A stretch of 64,000 bases of DNA from HGM12587 sp045128635 (GCA_045128635.1 JBGVRS010000193.1:55692-119691), one strand, 5' to 3'. Shown: positions 36,265-44,037, counted from the stretch's first letter. Numbers and translations: made by a program. Notes: generated by a model from the letters alone, not told the origin.

Positions 36265-37110
36265 ATGGCAAGAAAGAAAAACGTAGAAACAACTGGAACA
36301 ATCGCAGGTCAGGGCACAGAAGAAAAAGTAGTCGGAACAGTAGAAACCACTACAGCCCCAACAACAGAGGAAAAGGAATTACCAATGGTAGAACCAATCA
36401 ATTTAAAAGAACAGAAAAAGGAATATAGCCGCCTTGTAGGACTCATCAAACGAGAATACGGCAAGGTTGAAAATTCCTCATTAAATATTGCATTCGCACT
36501 TCATCAGATTTATTCGCAGGAATTATATCTGCATGATGGTTTCAAGAACATCAGCGAATGTGGAGAAGAACACTTCAATCTCGGTAAAACAACCGTAAAT
36601 GCATTTATCAACGTTATCGAAAAATTCGGCAAACGTGATGAAAACGGATGCATCCTTTACGGAAAAGAACAGACCATCATTGAAGAATTTGAAAAATTCA
36701 CATGGAGTAAGCTTTGCTTGCTCACATCCGTACCAAATGAATATTTGGAACTGTTCGACAGTTCCATGACCGCAAAACAGATTCGTGAGAAAAAGCAGGA
36801 AATTGCCAAGCTTATCACTTCCAATGAAGAAACTAAAGTCATTGAAGAAGCAGAAGCAGGCACAGAAGAAGTTCTTCCGACAGAATCAAACGAAGAATCA
36901 GAAGAAGTCGAAGCTGACGAAGCAACGGACAACAGCAACCGCAGAGGAATCATTCCACTTCGCTCATGCTGTTCAATCGAAGAACTTAAAGATGTTTGCG
37001 CAGACGAAGCTTTAATGTTTGCCATGAAATTACAGTTTGAAAAACTGTGTAAGGAAATCGGCACAGACAAGATTCCTCACATTGAAATCATGTTTACATT
37101 CAATGAATAA
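36265..37110 (+). CDS. Phage DNA-binding-like protein (possible ParB/KorB-type regulator)
   Basis: 281-residue protein, first gene of the prophage. The N-terminal 40 residues are Thr/Glu-rich and look disordered. A helical region (about 50-170) contains a helix-turn-helix-like stretch EEHFNLGKTTVNAFINVIEKF and a segment, FTWSKLCLLTSVPNEYLELF then SSMTAKQIREKKQEI, seen in many mobile-element DNA-binding proteins of clostridia. The second half has an acidic linker (about 195-230) and a small C-terminal segment. It is a candidate to bind the repeated palindrome, one copy of which lies in its own upstream region. That is inference; no function is proven. Confidence 0.6.
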   Translation: MARKKNVETTGTIAGQGTEEKVVGTVETTTAPTTEEKELPMVEPINLKEQKKEYSRLVGLIKREYGKVENSSLNIAFALHQIYSQELYLHDGFKNISECGEEHFNLGKTTVNAFINVIEKFGKRDENGCILYGKEQTIIEEFEKFTWSKLCLLTSVPNEYLELFDSSMTAKQIREKKQEIAKLITSNEETKVIEEAEAGTEEVLPTESNEESEEVEADEATDNSNRRGIIPLRSCCSIEELKDVCADEALMFAMKLQFEKLCKEIGTDKIPHIEIMFTFNE

Positions 37111-37114
37111 AGGC

Positions 37115-37132
37115 AAGCCCCATATGGGGCTT
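37115..37132. terminator. Palindromic hairpin after the first phage gene
   Basis: AAGCCCCATATGGGGCTT is a perfect 18-bp palindrome starting 5 nt after the stop codon, followed by TCCC. It may act as a weak terminator or as a folded site in the single-stranded genome. Confidence 0.5.
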
Positions 37133-37277
37133 TCCCAAAAGGTCGCTAAGGCTGTAAGGAAAAATTATTGTCATGTTCCATGTTATCAGCCTATGACATA
37201 CATCCGAGCGTTCAAGTGAAAATCCACGCAAGAAGCAAGGCAGTAACAACTGGGGTATGCTCCCATTGCAAGTGATT

Positions 37278-37293
37278 TTCCGAACGTTCGGAA
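37278..37293. repeat. Phage palindrome copy 2
   Basis: TTCCGAACGTTCGGAA, with the symmetry extending to 20 bp (37276-37295, outer TT/AA). It lies 50 nt upstream of the ssDNA-binding-like gene. Confidence 0.9.
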
Positions 37294-37343
37294 AAAGCAA
37301 TACAACATAAAAATACATCTAACTAAGAAATGGAGAACAAACA

Positions 37344-37598
37344 ATGAAAATTAACGGAACAGCAAAAGTAACAGTATTAGGAAAAGAAGCAACTACAAGT
37401 GAAACAACTGGAAAAACTGGTTATAAGTTGGCAATCATGCAGGGAAGTGAAGCAGGCTCTATCGGATGTACAGAAGATGTTTACAACGCAGTAGAAGTCC
37501 TTAATCGCTATGATGCAGTTCTTACATATGACGATAAGTACAACTACGCTCGTTTAACATCCGTGGATGTGAAATCAAAGACACCCGCTTTTAAATAA
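37344..37598 (+). CDS. Small phage protein, probable ssDNA-binding protein (pV-like)
   Basis: 84 residues, mostly predicted beta-strand: KINGTAKVTVLGKEATTSET, then TGYKLAIMQG and a C-terminal YARLTSVDVKSK. The size, strand-rich pattern and position early in the phage match the ssDNA-binding proteins that coat inovirus DNA before assembly. There is no clear sequence signature that I can name, so the role rests on size and place. ATG follows GGAGAACAAACA. Confidence 0.5.
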   Translation: MKINGTAKVTVLGKEATTSETTGKTGYKLAIMQGSEAGSIGCTEDVYNAVEVLNRYDAVLTYDDKYNYARLTSVDVKSKTPAFK

Positions 37599-37616
37599 GC
37601 ATTTTGCAATATCCCC

Positions 37617-37643
37617 CCCCTAATTTTTCCCTATTACTAGGGG
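37617..37643. repeat. CCCCTA/TAGGGG hairpin
   Basis: CCCCTA (37617-37622) pairs with TAGGGG (37638-37643), with an inner CCCTA option. It is one of several CCCCT...AGGGG hairpins spread through the phage gaps. Confidence 0.5.
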
Positions 37644-37679
37644 ATGCAATTCTTTATCACGATAAAAGCGAGGTAAACC

Positions 37680-37937
37680 ATGAATAATATGAACGCAACC
37701 CCTATCATGGGGAACATTCCAAATAACTCCAACGATTGCGAAGAAATGGAAAGCCCAATCTTCCTCACCCATGCAGAAGCATCTGCCATGTTCAATGCTA
37801 TTGGCTTTTGTACAACAACCATCAAAGCCATGCAGTGCGTTATTCAAGAACCAGTTGTGGCGGTTCTTGCCGACGAGGAAATGGCGGTCTATTCCGACAT
37901 ACGCAAGAAGCTCTTTGCATTCCTCGGTGGAGTCTAA
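37680..37937 (+). CDS. Unknown small phage protein
   Basis: 85 residues, not recognised. The N-terminus is Asn/Met-rich and polar, followed by a helical stretch THAEASAMFNAIGFCTTTIKAM and an acidic-to-hydrophobic C-terminus ending FAFLGGV. No membrane segment or signal peptide. ATG follows GCGAGGTAAACC, and it lies between the ssDNA-binding-like gene and a long hairpin, so it is likely translated with the early replication genes. Confidence 0.55.
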   Translation: MNNMNATPIMGNIPNNSNDCEEMESPIFLTHAEASAMFNAIGFCTTTIKAMQCVIQEPVVAVLADEEMAVYSDIRKKLFAFLGGV

Positions 37938-37958
37938 ACTAAGAAATCCTAGCATTGC

Positions 37959-38034
37959 GAAGTAGGAAACAGGGGTCACAAGGGCACACGTTTTACCGTG
38001 CCCTATGTGATACATCTTGCCCCTCTCCTACTTC
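37959..38034. other. Long imperfect hairpin, candidate packaging signal or origin
   Basis: Nested arms: GAAGTAGG (37959-37966)/CCTACTTC (38027-38034); AGGGG (37971-37975)/CCCCT (38020-38024); TCACAAGGGCAC (37976-37987)/GTGCCCT-a-TGTGA (37998-38010) around a 10-nt loop. About 25 base pairs in all. It lies in a 215-bp gene-free gap and would fold strongly in single-stranded phage DNA, as inovirus packaging signals do. It has no T-run and is not a simple terminator. Confidence 0.6.
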
Positions 38035-38054
38035 AAGATGCGAAAAGACCATAT

Positions 38055-38076
38055 AAATCCCCCTACAAGGGGATTT
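38055..38076. repeat. AAATCCCC/GGGGATTT hairpin
   Basis: Perfect 8-bp arms with a 6-nt loop, directly after the long hairpin and followed by a weaker ACCC/GGGT hairpin. It may form part of the same folded intergenic region. Confidence 0.5.
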
Positions 38077-38152
38077 GACCCTTGCAGGGGTTGACTACCC
38101 ATGCAAGGAACGTAAAAGCAGAAACATACTACAAGTTAAGGGAGAAAATCCT

Positions 38153-38308
38153 ATGTATGGAGAATTGAATTTCAACCCGACATTATTTGTTGCTCAAATG
38201 AAATATATCATCCCCTTTGCAATCGGTTGTTTAATCGCATTGCTTATATGGGTCGCATACCATGAACATCACGAAAAGAAAGTGAATAAATATGAGAATC
38301 GTGTTTAA
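38153..38308 (+). CDS. Small single-helix phage membrane protein
   Basis: 51 residues from the ATG at 38153, which follows AAGGGAGAAAATCCT. An in-frame longer version reaching upstream to 38075 would run through the hairpin region and lacks a ribosome binding site. One membrane helix (YIIPFAIGCLIALLIWVAYH) with a His/Lys-rich cytoplasmic tail. It fits a minor virion or assembly protein of an inovirus, upstream of the major coat gene. Confidence 0.6.
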   Translation: MYGELNFNPTLFVAQMKYIIPFAIGCLIALLIWVAYHEHHEKKVNKYENRV

Positions 38309-38374
38309 TACCCTCAGATATTTACTCCGTCAGATTGGTTACTCGATAGTCCGTCTGATATTCAAGTAAAAGCT

Positions 38375-38390
38375 TTCCGAACGTTCGGAA
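38375..38390. repeat. Phage palindrome copy 3
   Basis: TTCCGAACGTTCGGAA; here the symmetry extends to 22 bp (38372-38393, outer GCT/AGC). It lies 80 nt upstream of the coat gene. Confidence 0.9.
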
Positions 38391-38470
38391 AGCCATAACA
38401 TTGATAGACAACCGTCAAGCGGTGTTTATAGATTTGCAAATCACAAATATTATGAAAGGAGAGTTACGTC

Positions 38471-38656
38471 ATGGAAGGTGAAGTAACAGTAAATGCAATG
38501 GATGCAGTAATCACAAGCATGGGTTCTGTTATTGATTTCGCAGGAACAATTCTTACTGAAATCACAGAAAATCCAATCTTACTTTTCATTTTTGCCGCAG
38601 GCTTAGTACCAATCGGCTTTAGAGTCCTTAAAGGTCTTAAAAGAACTGCACGATAG
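38471..38656 (+). CDS. Probable major coat protein (pVIII-like)
   Basis: 61 residues with the layout of a filamentous phage major coat: an acidic N-terminal half (MEGEVTVNAMDAVITSMG), one membrane helix (about 34-52, NPILLFIFAAGLVPIGF) and a basic C-terminus (RVLKGLKRTAR) that would face the DNA inside the virion. A cleavable signal peptide is not evident. ATG has AAAGGAG 9 nt upstream. A strong terminator follows 11 nt after the stop, which is the arrangement that ends gene VIII transcripts in coliphages. Recognition is by architecture, not by sequence match. Confidence 0.75.
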   Translation: MEGEVTVNAMDAVITSMGSVIDFAGTILTEITENPILLFIFAAGLVPIGFRVLKGLKRTAR

Positions 38657-38667
38657 TTCTTGCTGTC

Positions 38668-38695
38668 AAGGGGAGCGAATGTGCTCCCCTTTTTT
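38668..38695 (+). terminator. Strong terminator after the coat gene
   Basis: AAGGGGAGC (38668-38676) pairs with GCTCCCCTT (38683-38691) around a 6-nt loop, then TTTTT. It would limit transcripts to the coat gene region and allow separate, high coat expression. Confidence 0.85.
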
Positions 38696-38718
38696 ATTAT
38701 CTCAAAAAGGGGGATTAT

Positions 38719-40977
38719 ATGGAAAAGAAAAAGAAGAAAACGATATTTAAAAACATAATAAAGAAAACATCAATCCTTATGTTTTCTGCCCTGCTCATCT
38801 TCACTTCGGTTTTTTCATCATATGATATGAATGTGGATGCTAGTAGTTCCGATAAAGGTATTATCGGGAAGTTGTATGATTTTTGTTATAATTCCATGTA
38901 TTCCGTGCAGGATTTTTCCGAGATGGCATGGGATAAAATTGCAGGTGGTGTTTGGGATTATAATGGAAACTACATATATGAAGCACCGACTCGTGGCAAC
39001 ACTCCAGATGCTACATTAGATTGGTATATCAACCCATCTGAAACTGGCGAAAGGGAACATGGTGGCGGTGGTAAGTATTTTGGTTATCAGTATAACAAAG
39101 GTGTGGAAACTTCACAGAATACTACTAATTACAATACCACTAGAAATATGTCTATCCATAATGAAAATAAGACATGGAATACCACAACTAATAATTATGA
39201 TTATACATATAATTGGTATAACCCTATAACCAATACTTACAATACAACAAACGAATACACATATAATACCGAATACAATATGTATAATTATGTCACTTAC
39301 GATATAGATTATACAACCAATTATTATATTCAAGACAACCGCACTTATGTTTCATATTACATTATTAATGTAAATAATGAAACTAAAGAAGAAGAACGTG
39401 ATTATGTTGAAATGTACTACGAACTTCCAGATGGTCGAAATTCTTTATATCTGACCGTCGATGATATTAAAGGTCAGTATTTCCCATCCAATTATTCTAA
39501 GTATGTTTCCGTTGCCGAGGATGATGGTACAACCCTTGGTTTGTGGCATTTGGACGGTGATTTAAAAGACAGTAGTTACCATGGCAATACCGCAGGAACT
39601 GCATATAACAATGTTTATACTGATGGACTTTATACTAATGGTAAGAAATTTTCAGATAGTTCCGAAGATTTTCTTGAGTTGAAACTTGATAAAGTTGATT
39701 TGCCTAGTTCTTGGACTTTGGAATGGTGTGAATATGTTGATTCGGTATCTTTTCCAGAATCTTTGACAGCTTCACTAGAAAAGCCCCCATATGATAAAGC
39801 AACTAGCACTAAAAGCTGGACTGCTAATGATTATGATTATACTAGTTATTATTATAATGTAGGCTCGGGTTATTTATCAGAAGTTAATGTTGTTATAGAT
39901 GGTTATTTATCCGTTAATGGCATGGGAAATTTTTATGAACCAAGTGTTGGTTATTTTGTTCCTTATGCGGTAACTTTTGATGGTTCTGATTATTCTTTTT
40001 TTAGAAATGGTGTAAAAATTGATTCTTTTGATTATGAAACAGAAGAAATGGAAATTAAATGTGGAAGTCGTACTTCTAATTTATATTTACCAAAGTTTAA
40101 TTTCGAAAGCACTGGTTTGTTAGTATCGGATGATTATATAAAGTTTGATACTTCTCAACATGTAGAACAAATTTCTGTTCCCGATGTTTATATTCATACT
40201 TTTGGTGAAAATACTGGCGGTGTAAATAGAAATATATATGTTGCTCCAAGATTTAATCTTTATTTTTCTTCGCATAAAAATGCAATCATTGACGAAGTTC
40301 GTTTGTCAAGCGGTGTTCTTTATACTGGAGATTCCTACACGCCATCTTCGCAGGCATTTACAACAAATACGGTTTTAGCTGTTCCAGAAAATCCAAGCAA
40401 ACATGAAATTGCATTTAAAACAAACACAGATATTTCCGAGGTTCGTTTTGGTGGTGCAAGACCTACATATCCAACTAACGGTTATGTTTATGTTTCTTTA
40501 GATGCTGACGATAAAGTTGAAAGCATCCAACAGTATCAGGAAGATGGTTGGTTTGAAATTGAAGCATCCCTTTATACTGGCACTGAGTGGACTTCATTTA
40601 AAAGCTATAACATGGAATATCTTGGCATCGATGGTGTCGGTGATTCGGATGAATCTGGCGGTGATTCTGGTGATGATACTGGCGGTGATTCTGGTGATAC
40701 TGGTGGTGATTCTTCTGGTGGCGGTGTGTCCGCTATTTTAGAGGGTATTGGCAAGTTCTTTGACACGCTCTTAACCCTCGTTGGAAAAATCATTGGTATG
40801 CTCTCCGATTTCGTCAACAGCGTGCTTACTCTCTTTGAAAGCTTTGCGGTATTTACTGACGGATTCAGTGGATTTTTAACTGGTGCGTTTGGATTTATAC
40901 CACAAGAAGCAATCAACGTGATTGTTACTGGTATCACGCTTCTTGTGATACTTGCGATTATTAAGTTCTTGAAGTAA
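38719..40977 (+). CDS. Large phage surface protein, pIII-like adhesin with LamG-type region
   Basis: 752 residues, the largest phage gene. It has a Lys-rich start and signal peptide (to about residue 41, ending VFSSYDMNVDASS); a Tyr/Asn/Thr-rich, low-complexity stretch (about 135-215); and a concanavalin/LamG-like region (about 270-545) with LGLWHLDGDLKDSSYHGNTA and the closing IDEVRLSSGVLY. A Gly/Asp/Ser linker (about 640-672, repeated GGDSGD) follows, then a hydrophobic C-terminal domain ending in a membrane helix (INVIVTGITLLVILAIIKFL). Receptor-binding head, glycine-rich linker and membrane-anchored tail match pIII logic. LamG folds bind glycans, so a carbohydrate receptor is plausible. 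The DNA is clearly more AT-rich than host genes. Confidence 0.75.
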   Translation: MEKKKKKTIFKNIIKKTSILMFSALLIFTSVFSSYDMNVDASSSDKGIIGKLYDFCYNSMYSVQDFSEMAWDKIAGGVWDYNGNYIYEAPTRGNTPDATLDWYINPSETGEREHGGGGKYFGYQYNKGVETSQNTTNYNTTRNMSIHNENKTWNTTTNNYDYTYNWYNPITNTYNTTNEYTYNTEYNMYNYVTYDIDYTTNYYIQDNRTYVSYYIINVNNETKEEERDYVEMYYELPDGRNSLYLTVDDIKGQYFPSNYSKYVSVAEDDGTTLGLWHLDGDLKDSSYHGNTAGTAYNNVYTDGLYTNGKKFSDSSEDFLELKLDKVDLPSSWTLEWCEYVDSVSFPESLTASLEKPPYDKATSTKSWTANDYDYTSYYYNVGSGYLSEVNVVIDGYLSVNGMGNFYEPSVGYFVPYAVTFDGSDYSFFRNGVKIDSFDYETEEMEIKCGSRTSNLYLPKFNFESTGLLVSDDYIKFDTSQHVEQISVPDVYIHTFGENTGGVNRNIYVAPRFNLYFSSHKNAIIDEVRLSSGVLYTGDSYTPSSQAFTTNTVLAVPENPSKHEIAFKTNTDISEVRFGGARPTYPTNGYVYVSLDADDKVESIQQYQEDGWFEIEASLYTGTEWTSFKSYNMEYLGIDGVGDSDESGGDSGDDTGGDSGDTGGDSSGGGVSAILEGIGKFFDTLLTLVGKIIGMLSDFVNSVLTLFESFAVFTDGFSGFLTGAFGFIPQEAINVIVTGITLLVILAIIKFLK

Positions 40978-40992
40978 AGGAGAATTAATCAT

Positions 40993-41148
40993 ATGGAACA
41001 CTTTGTAACATTTATGACTATGATTATTGATTTTATGAAAACTCCAATTAACCTTTGGGGATTTGAAACATCATACTGGGGGATTTTCCTCTTTGTCATG
41101 TTAGGCTCATTTGTCTTTTGGTTCATTGGAAGTATCTTTAACGGCTGA
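40993..41148 (+). CDS. Small phage membrane protein
   Basis: 51 residues. An N-terminal amphipathic stretch (MEHFVTFMTMIIDFMKTP) leads to a hydrophobic helix (WGIFLFVMLGSFVFWFIGSI). ATG follows AAGGAGAATTAATCAT, 15 nt after the adhesin stop. Such short membrane proteins next to the adhesin gene are typical minor virion proteins (pVI/pVII/pIX class) of inoviruses. It is too short for a family assignment. Confidence 0.6.
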   Translation: MEHFVTFMTMIIDFMKTPINLWGFETSYWGIFLFVMLGSFVFWFIGSIFNG

Positions 41149-41162
41149 ATAAGGAGAATAAG

Positions 41163-41618
41163 ATGGAAAATGAAAATATTACGCAGGATGTTCTGGAAAA
41201 CGAAGAAGTTCTTGAAGAAACTCCCACAGAGGGTGCAGATACTTCTATATCTGATACGAACTCTGACGGGTCTGCCAATGTAGAGGACGTATCGTCTGAT
41301 CCAGTGCCCGAACAGAGTGAGGAAACTGGTTCAGATGTTCCGTCCGATACTGTTGAAGAAGAAACTGGAAGAACATTTACGCAGGAAGAATTGGAACAGA
41401 TTGTAACCGCAGTTCTGACAAATGAACCGCAGGCAGAAGAACTGGAACAGCAGGCAGAGGAAACAGAGGAAGTGGTAGAAGTTCCTCGCACTCTCTTTAA
41501 CACATCTTTTGAAGAATATACGGTAAGCGAGGGGCTTCTGCTCTGCATCTTCCTACTTCTGTTTGCTAAGTTCATTCATTCAATCTTTAAGGGTTCGCAT
41601 TGGTTTGGTAAGTTATAA
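41163..41618 (+). CDS. Acidic phage protein with C-terminal membrane helix
   Basis: 151 residues. The first 110 are strongly acidic and low in complexity (Glu, Asp, Thr, Ser, Val), with no fold I recognise. The end is one membrane helix (GLLLCIFLLLFAKFIHSIF) and a short basic tail. ATG follows AAGGAGAATAAG. Topology suggests a virion tip or export-channel part with a long acidic outside segment. The long reading frame on the opposite strand here is a mirror of the repetitive Glu/Thr codons. Confidence 0.6.
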   Translation: MENENITQDVLENEEVLEETPTEGADTSISDTNSDGSANVEDVSSDPVPEQSEETGSDVPSDTVEEETGRTFTQEELEQIVTAVLTNEPQAEELEQQAEETEEVVEVPRTLFNTSFEEYTVSEGLLLCIFLLLFAKFIHSIFKGSHWFGKL

Positions 41619-41620
41619 TC

Positions 41621-41636
41621 TTCCGAACGTTCGGAA
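41621..41636. repeat. Phage palindrome copy 4
   Basis: TTCCGAACGTTCGGAA, 2 nt after the stop of the acidic membrane protein and only 14 nt before the next ATG, so it directly abuts the ribosome binding site. Confidence 0.9.
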
Positions 41637-41650
41637 AGAAAGGAAAACGT

Positions 41651-41827
41651 ATGGAATATTTAGTAAATGAATTATTAGAACTTGTTGGTGTGGGTCTTAT
41701 TGACCTTTACACATTCCCCGAACTTTTCACATGGTTCGTAACTTGTATCTTTGGAATGGAACTTGTTCTGTTCGTTATCGACGGTATCTTTTATGCTGTT
41801 AGAAACATTGCAAGGGGGATTAAATAA
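41651..41827 (+). CDS. Small phage membrane protein upstream of Zot
   Basis: 58 residues with a hydrophobic centre (FTWFVTCIFGMELVLFVIDGIFYAV) and a basic end (RNIARGIK). ATG follows AAAGAAAGGAAAACGT. Its stop overlaps the Zot-like ATG by one base (TAATG), so the two are translated together and may work as one complex in phage export. Confidence 0.6.
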   Translation: MEYLVNELLELVGVGLIDLYTFPELFTWFVTCIFGMELVLFVIDGIFYAVRNIARGIK

Positions 41828-42657
41828 TGACAAGCATTGGTATTATGATACTTGTTTATATAGCGTTTTGCTTTAAGTTTTTCAGATGCTTTGTCTTTAA
41901 CTTACATAATGTAGCTTTTTATTCGGCAAAGGATGTGTATGATTACTTCAAGGAACGCAAATGGAAGAACTTCTGCGAATATGGGATTGACATGTTTGTG
42001 GGAATGTTCGGTCATGGAAAAACTCTTTCCATGACACATAAAGCAAGACTTTTGTATTCCCGGTTTGGTGATAGCCTTATGTTCATCAGTAATTATGACC
42101 TTATGGGCATCCCATATACACCGCTTATCAACTTTCAACAGTTAGTAGATTTAGGTGAAGAACTTCCAGACGGCAAGCAGGGTTGCGTTGTCCTCATTGA
42201 TGAAATTTCAAGTGTACTCTCTCACCGCAATTATGCTTCATTCCCATTGGAACTTGTTTCCATGCTCTGTCAGCAGAGAAAACGACACATTTATATCATG
42301 TGTACCGCACAGCGTTTTTTCATGGTGGACAAGATTTGGAGAAGCATCACAACAAATGTATATGATTGTAATAAGATATGGAGATTTCAGCATGTACAGA
42401 AATTTGATGCATGGGAATACGAAAACGCAATGAATACTCAGCTTATCAAGCGTATCGGTCATAACTGGTGGTTTGTCCGTGATATTGATTACAACAGCTA
42501 TGACACGTCGCAAATGATTACCAAGACCTCTGCGCAGGACTTTATCAGCAATGAAGAAGCAATCGTTCGTAAAGGCTTAGACGCTCAAGTCAACGAACTT
42601 GCGGTCAAGAATCCAAGCGGAAAGTTGAAGAAGCTGAGAAAGAAAGGCATCGGTTAA
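41827..42657 (+). CDS. Zot/pI-like phage assembly ATPase
   Basis: Inner-membrane ATPase that drives extrusion of filamentous phage, 276 residues. It has an N-terminal membrane helix (about 4-28), Walker A GMFGHGKT (59-66) and Walker B VVLIDEISS (121-129), followed by the QQRKRHIYIMCTAQRF region that corresponds to the sensor strand of FtsK/Zot-type ATPases. Zot is the marker gene for inoviruses. The membrane helix is at the N-terminus, unlike coliphage pI, where it lies nearer the C-terminus; this is likely a trait of Gram-positive members. Confidence 0.85.
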   Translation: MTSIGIMILVYIAFCFKFFRCFVFNLHNVAFYSAKDVYDYFKERKWKNFCEYGIDMFVGMFGHGKTLSMTHKARLLYSRFGDSLMFISNYDLMGIPYTPLINFQQLVDLGEELPDGKQGCVVLIDEISSVLSHRNYASFPLELVSMLCQQRKRHIYIMCTAQRFFMVDKIWRSITTNVYDCNKIWRFQHVQKFDAWEYENAMNTQLIKRIGHNWWFVRDIDYNSYDTSQMITKTSAQDFISNEEAIVRKGLDAQVNELAVKNPSGKLKKLRKKGIG

Positions 42658-42663
42658 GGGGTC

Positions 42664-42692
42664 GGGGGTTGCCCCTTTATGGGGTAGCCCCC
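42664..42692. other. GC-rich hairpin after zot, candidate packaging or origin signal
   Basis: GGGGGTTGCCCC (42664-42675) pairs with GGGGTAGCCCCC (42681-42692) around TTTAT: 12 pairs, two of them G-U in RNA. No T-run follows. A 21-base stretch of it (from 42667) matches 44736-44756 at 19 positions. Confidence 0.55.
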
Positions 42693-42755
42693 ACCCCGAT
42701 ATTGACGAACATGAATTAATGTAAGATAATTAAAGAAAAAATGTGAGGTATTATT

Positions 42756-42947
42756 ATGTTAGGATTTATTTTTTCTTTATGTATATTTTTAAATGGTTTT
42801 GCCATTGGTGCGCTTGTTCTTTTTATTTATTTTAATAGAAAATATCATTTGAAAGAACAAGAACTTTCTGATAGCTTCGAGGAAAGATTACGCAGATTAT
42901 GTGTAAATTGTTATTATAAAAAATGTGTTGAAAATGAGCAGGACTAG
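42756..42947 (+). CDS. Small Cys-containing phage membrane protein
   Basis: 63 residues. N-terminal membrane helix (FIFSLCIFLNGFAIGALVLFIYF), then a charged helix (LKEQELSDSFEERLRRL) and a CVNCYYKKC cysteine cluster near the end. ATG follows GTGAGGTATTATT. No family recognised. The cysteines could bind a metal or form a disulphide. Confidence 0.55.
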   Translation: MLGFIFSLCIFLNGFAIGALVLFIYFNRKYHLKEQELSDSFEERLRRLCVNCYYKKCVENEQD

Positions 42948-43002
42948 CCCCTACTCGACAATAGCAACACATTTCACTCAAAACGAAAAATCTCATAATG
43001 AC

Positions 43003-43018
43003 TTCCGAACGTTCGGAA
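43003..43018. repeat. Phage palindrome copy 5
   Basis: TTCCGAACGTTCGGAA, 13 nt upstream of the replication initiator ATG, touching its ribosome binding site. Confidence 0.9.
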
Positions 43019-43031
43019 AATTGGAGTTTAG

Positions 43032-43928
43032 ATGGAATCATATAATGTGAAAGCTTTTTATTATCCGCACGGTACGCAGTATCGTATTTACAGTAAGCCC
43101 ATATATAGGCTTACTGAGGAAGAAAAAGAACGAAAAAAGCAGATTATGGAGCAATATGGAGATTTACTCGATAGACCCAAATATCGTAACGAGGAATCCC
43201 ATCAGCGTTTGCAAGAATATAAATCACTCGGTTTGCCGATAGAAAGTCCTTTTGATGGTAGCATATTATATTCTATAAGGGATGATATTGATGAAAACTT
43301 AAAGAAGCAGAATCTAAAAGAACGTGCTTTAGAAGTTTCCCTTAATCGCAGTAAACAGCAACTTATTGGTATATGCCGTGCCAATCTTTGGGATTACTTC
43401 ATCACTTTTACATTTAATCCCCGATTAGTAGACAGTTCCAATTACGAGGAAGTATGTCTTAAAGCAGGGAAATGGATGAATAATCTTAGGGAGCGTGTGT
43501 GCCCCGATTTAAAATATGTTCTCGTTCCAGAATTGCATAGGGATGGTGAGCGTTATCATTTACATGGACTCATGGCAGGGTGCAAGGGTCTGCAACTTAG
43601 AGTAAGTGGCAAACTGGATAAAAAGGGGCATATCATTTATAACATGCCTGCATGGAGATATGGTTGGAATACCGCAACAGAAGTTGAACATTCGGGCAAG
43701 GTAGCTAATTACATATCCAAATATATTACAAAGGATTCTGACGGACTTTTAAAGGGCAAAAAACGATACTGGTGTTCCCACAATACTATTCGTCCAGATG
43801 ATTGCGCTGTTGAATACTATGTAAATGACCATATGGAGTTTGTAACGCATTTATCTGAGAATATCAAGTATCTTAAAAAAAGCCATATACCGCAATGTAA
43901 TTATGATGTATGGTACATAGAGGTGTAA
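43032..43928 (+). CDS. HUH rolling-circle replication initiator
   Basis: Endonuclease that nicks the double-stranded phage form and starts rolling-circle replication, 298 residues. Motif 1 FITFTFNP (about 123-130), motif 2 HLH in RYHLHGLMAG (176-178) for metal binding, and motif 3 YISKY (227-231) with two tyrosines separated by three residues, like phiX174-type A proteins. It is the last plus-strand gene of the replication/assembly block and is followed by CCCC/GGGG hairpins and a terminator. Confidence 0.88.
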   Translation: MESYNVKAFYYPHGTQYRIYSKPIYRLTEEEKERKKQIMEQYGDLLDRPKYRNEESHQRLQEYKSLGLPIESPFDGSILYSIRDDIDENLKKQNLKERALEVSLNRSKQQLIGICRANLWDYFITFTFNPRLVDSSNYEEVCLKAGKWMNNLRERVCPDLKYVLVPELHRDGERYHLHGLMAGCKGLQLRVSGKLDKKGHIIYNMPAWRYGWNTATEVEHSGKVANYISKYITKDSDGLLKGKKRYWCSHNTIRPDDCAVEYYVNDHMEFVTHLSENIKYLKKSHIPQCNYDVWYIEV

Positions 43929-43939
43929 CAAATTCTGTT

Positions 43940-44012
43940 CCCCTACTTAGGGGATAGGGGTATCCCGATAATTACCTTTCTTCCGCAGGAAACACGCCCG
44001 CGCGTGCGCAGG
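43940..44012. other. Gap after rep: hairpin and GC-rich block, possible origin
   Basis: CCCCT (43940-43944)/AGGGG (43949-43953) hairpin, a repeated AGGGGATAGGGG, then a GC-rich stretch CGCCCGCGCGTGCGC around 43995-44009 in otherwise AT-rich DNA. Such a block next to the initiator gene is a reasonable place for the nick site, but I see no proven nick motif. Confidence 0.35.
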
Positions 44013-44037
44013 AGAAGCAAAAAAATATAGCACACAG

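Noticed and set aside
36657..37070. 137-residue minus-strand frame
   Set aside because: Antisense shadow of the first phage gene's acidic region; Ser-rich with no start signal.
41138..41575. 145-residue minus-strand frame
   Set aside because: Mirror of the Glu/Thr-rich acidic membrane protein gene; Ser/Val-rich translation and no ribosome binding site.
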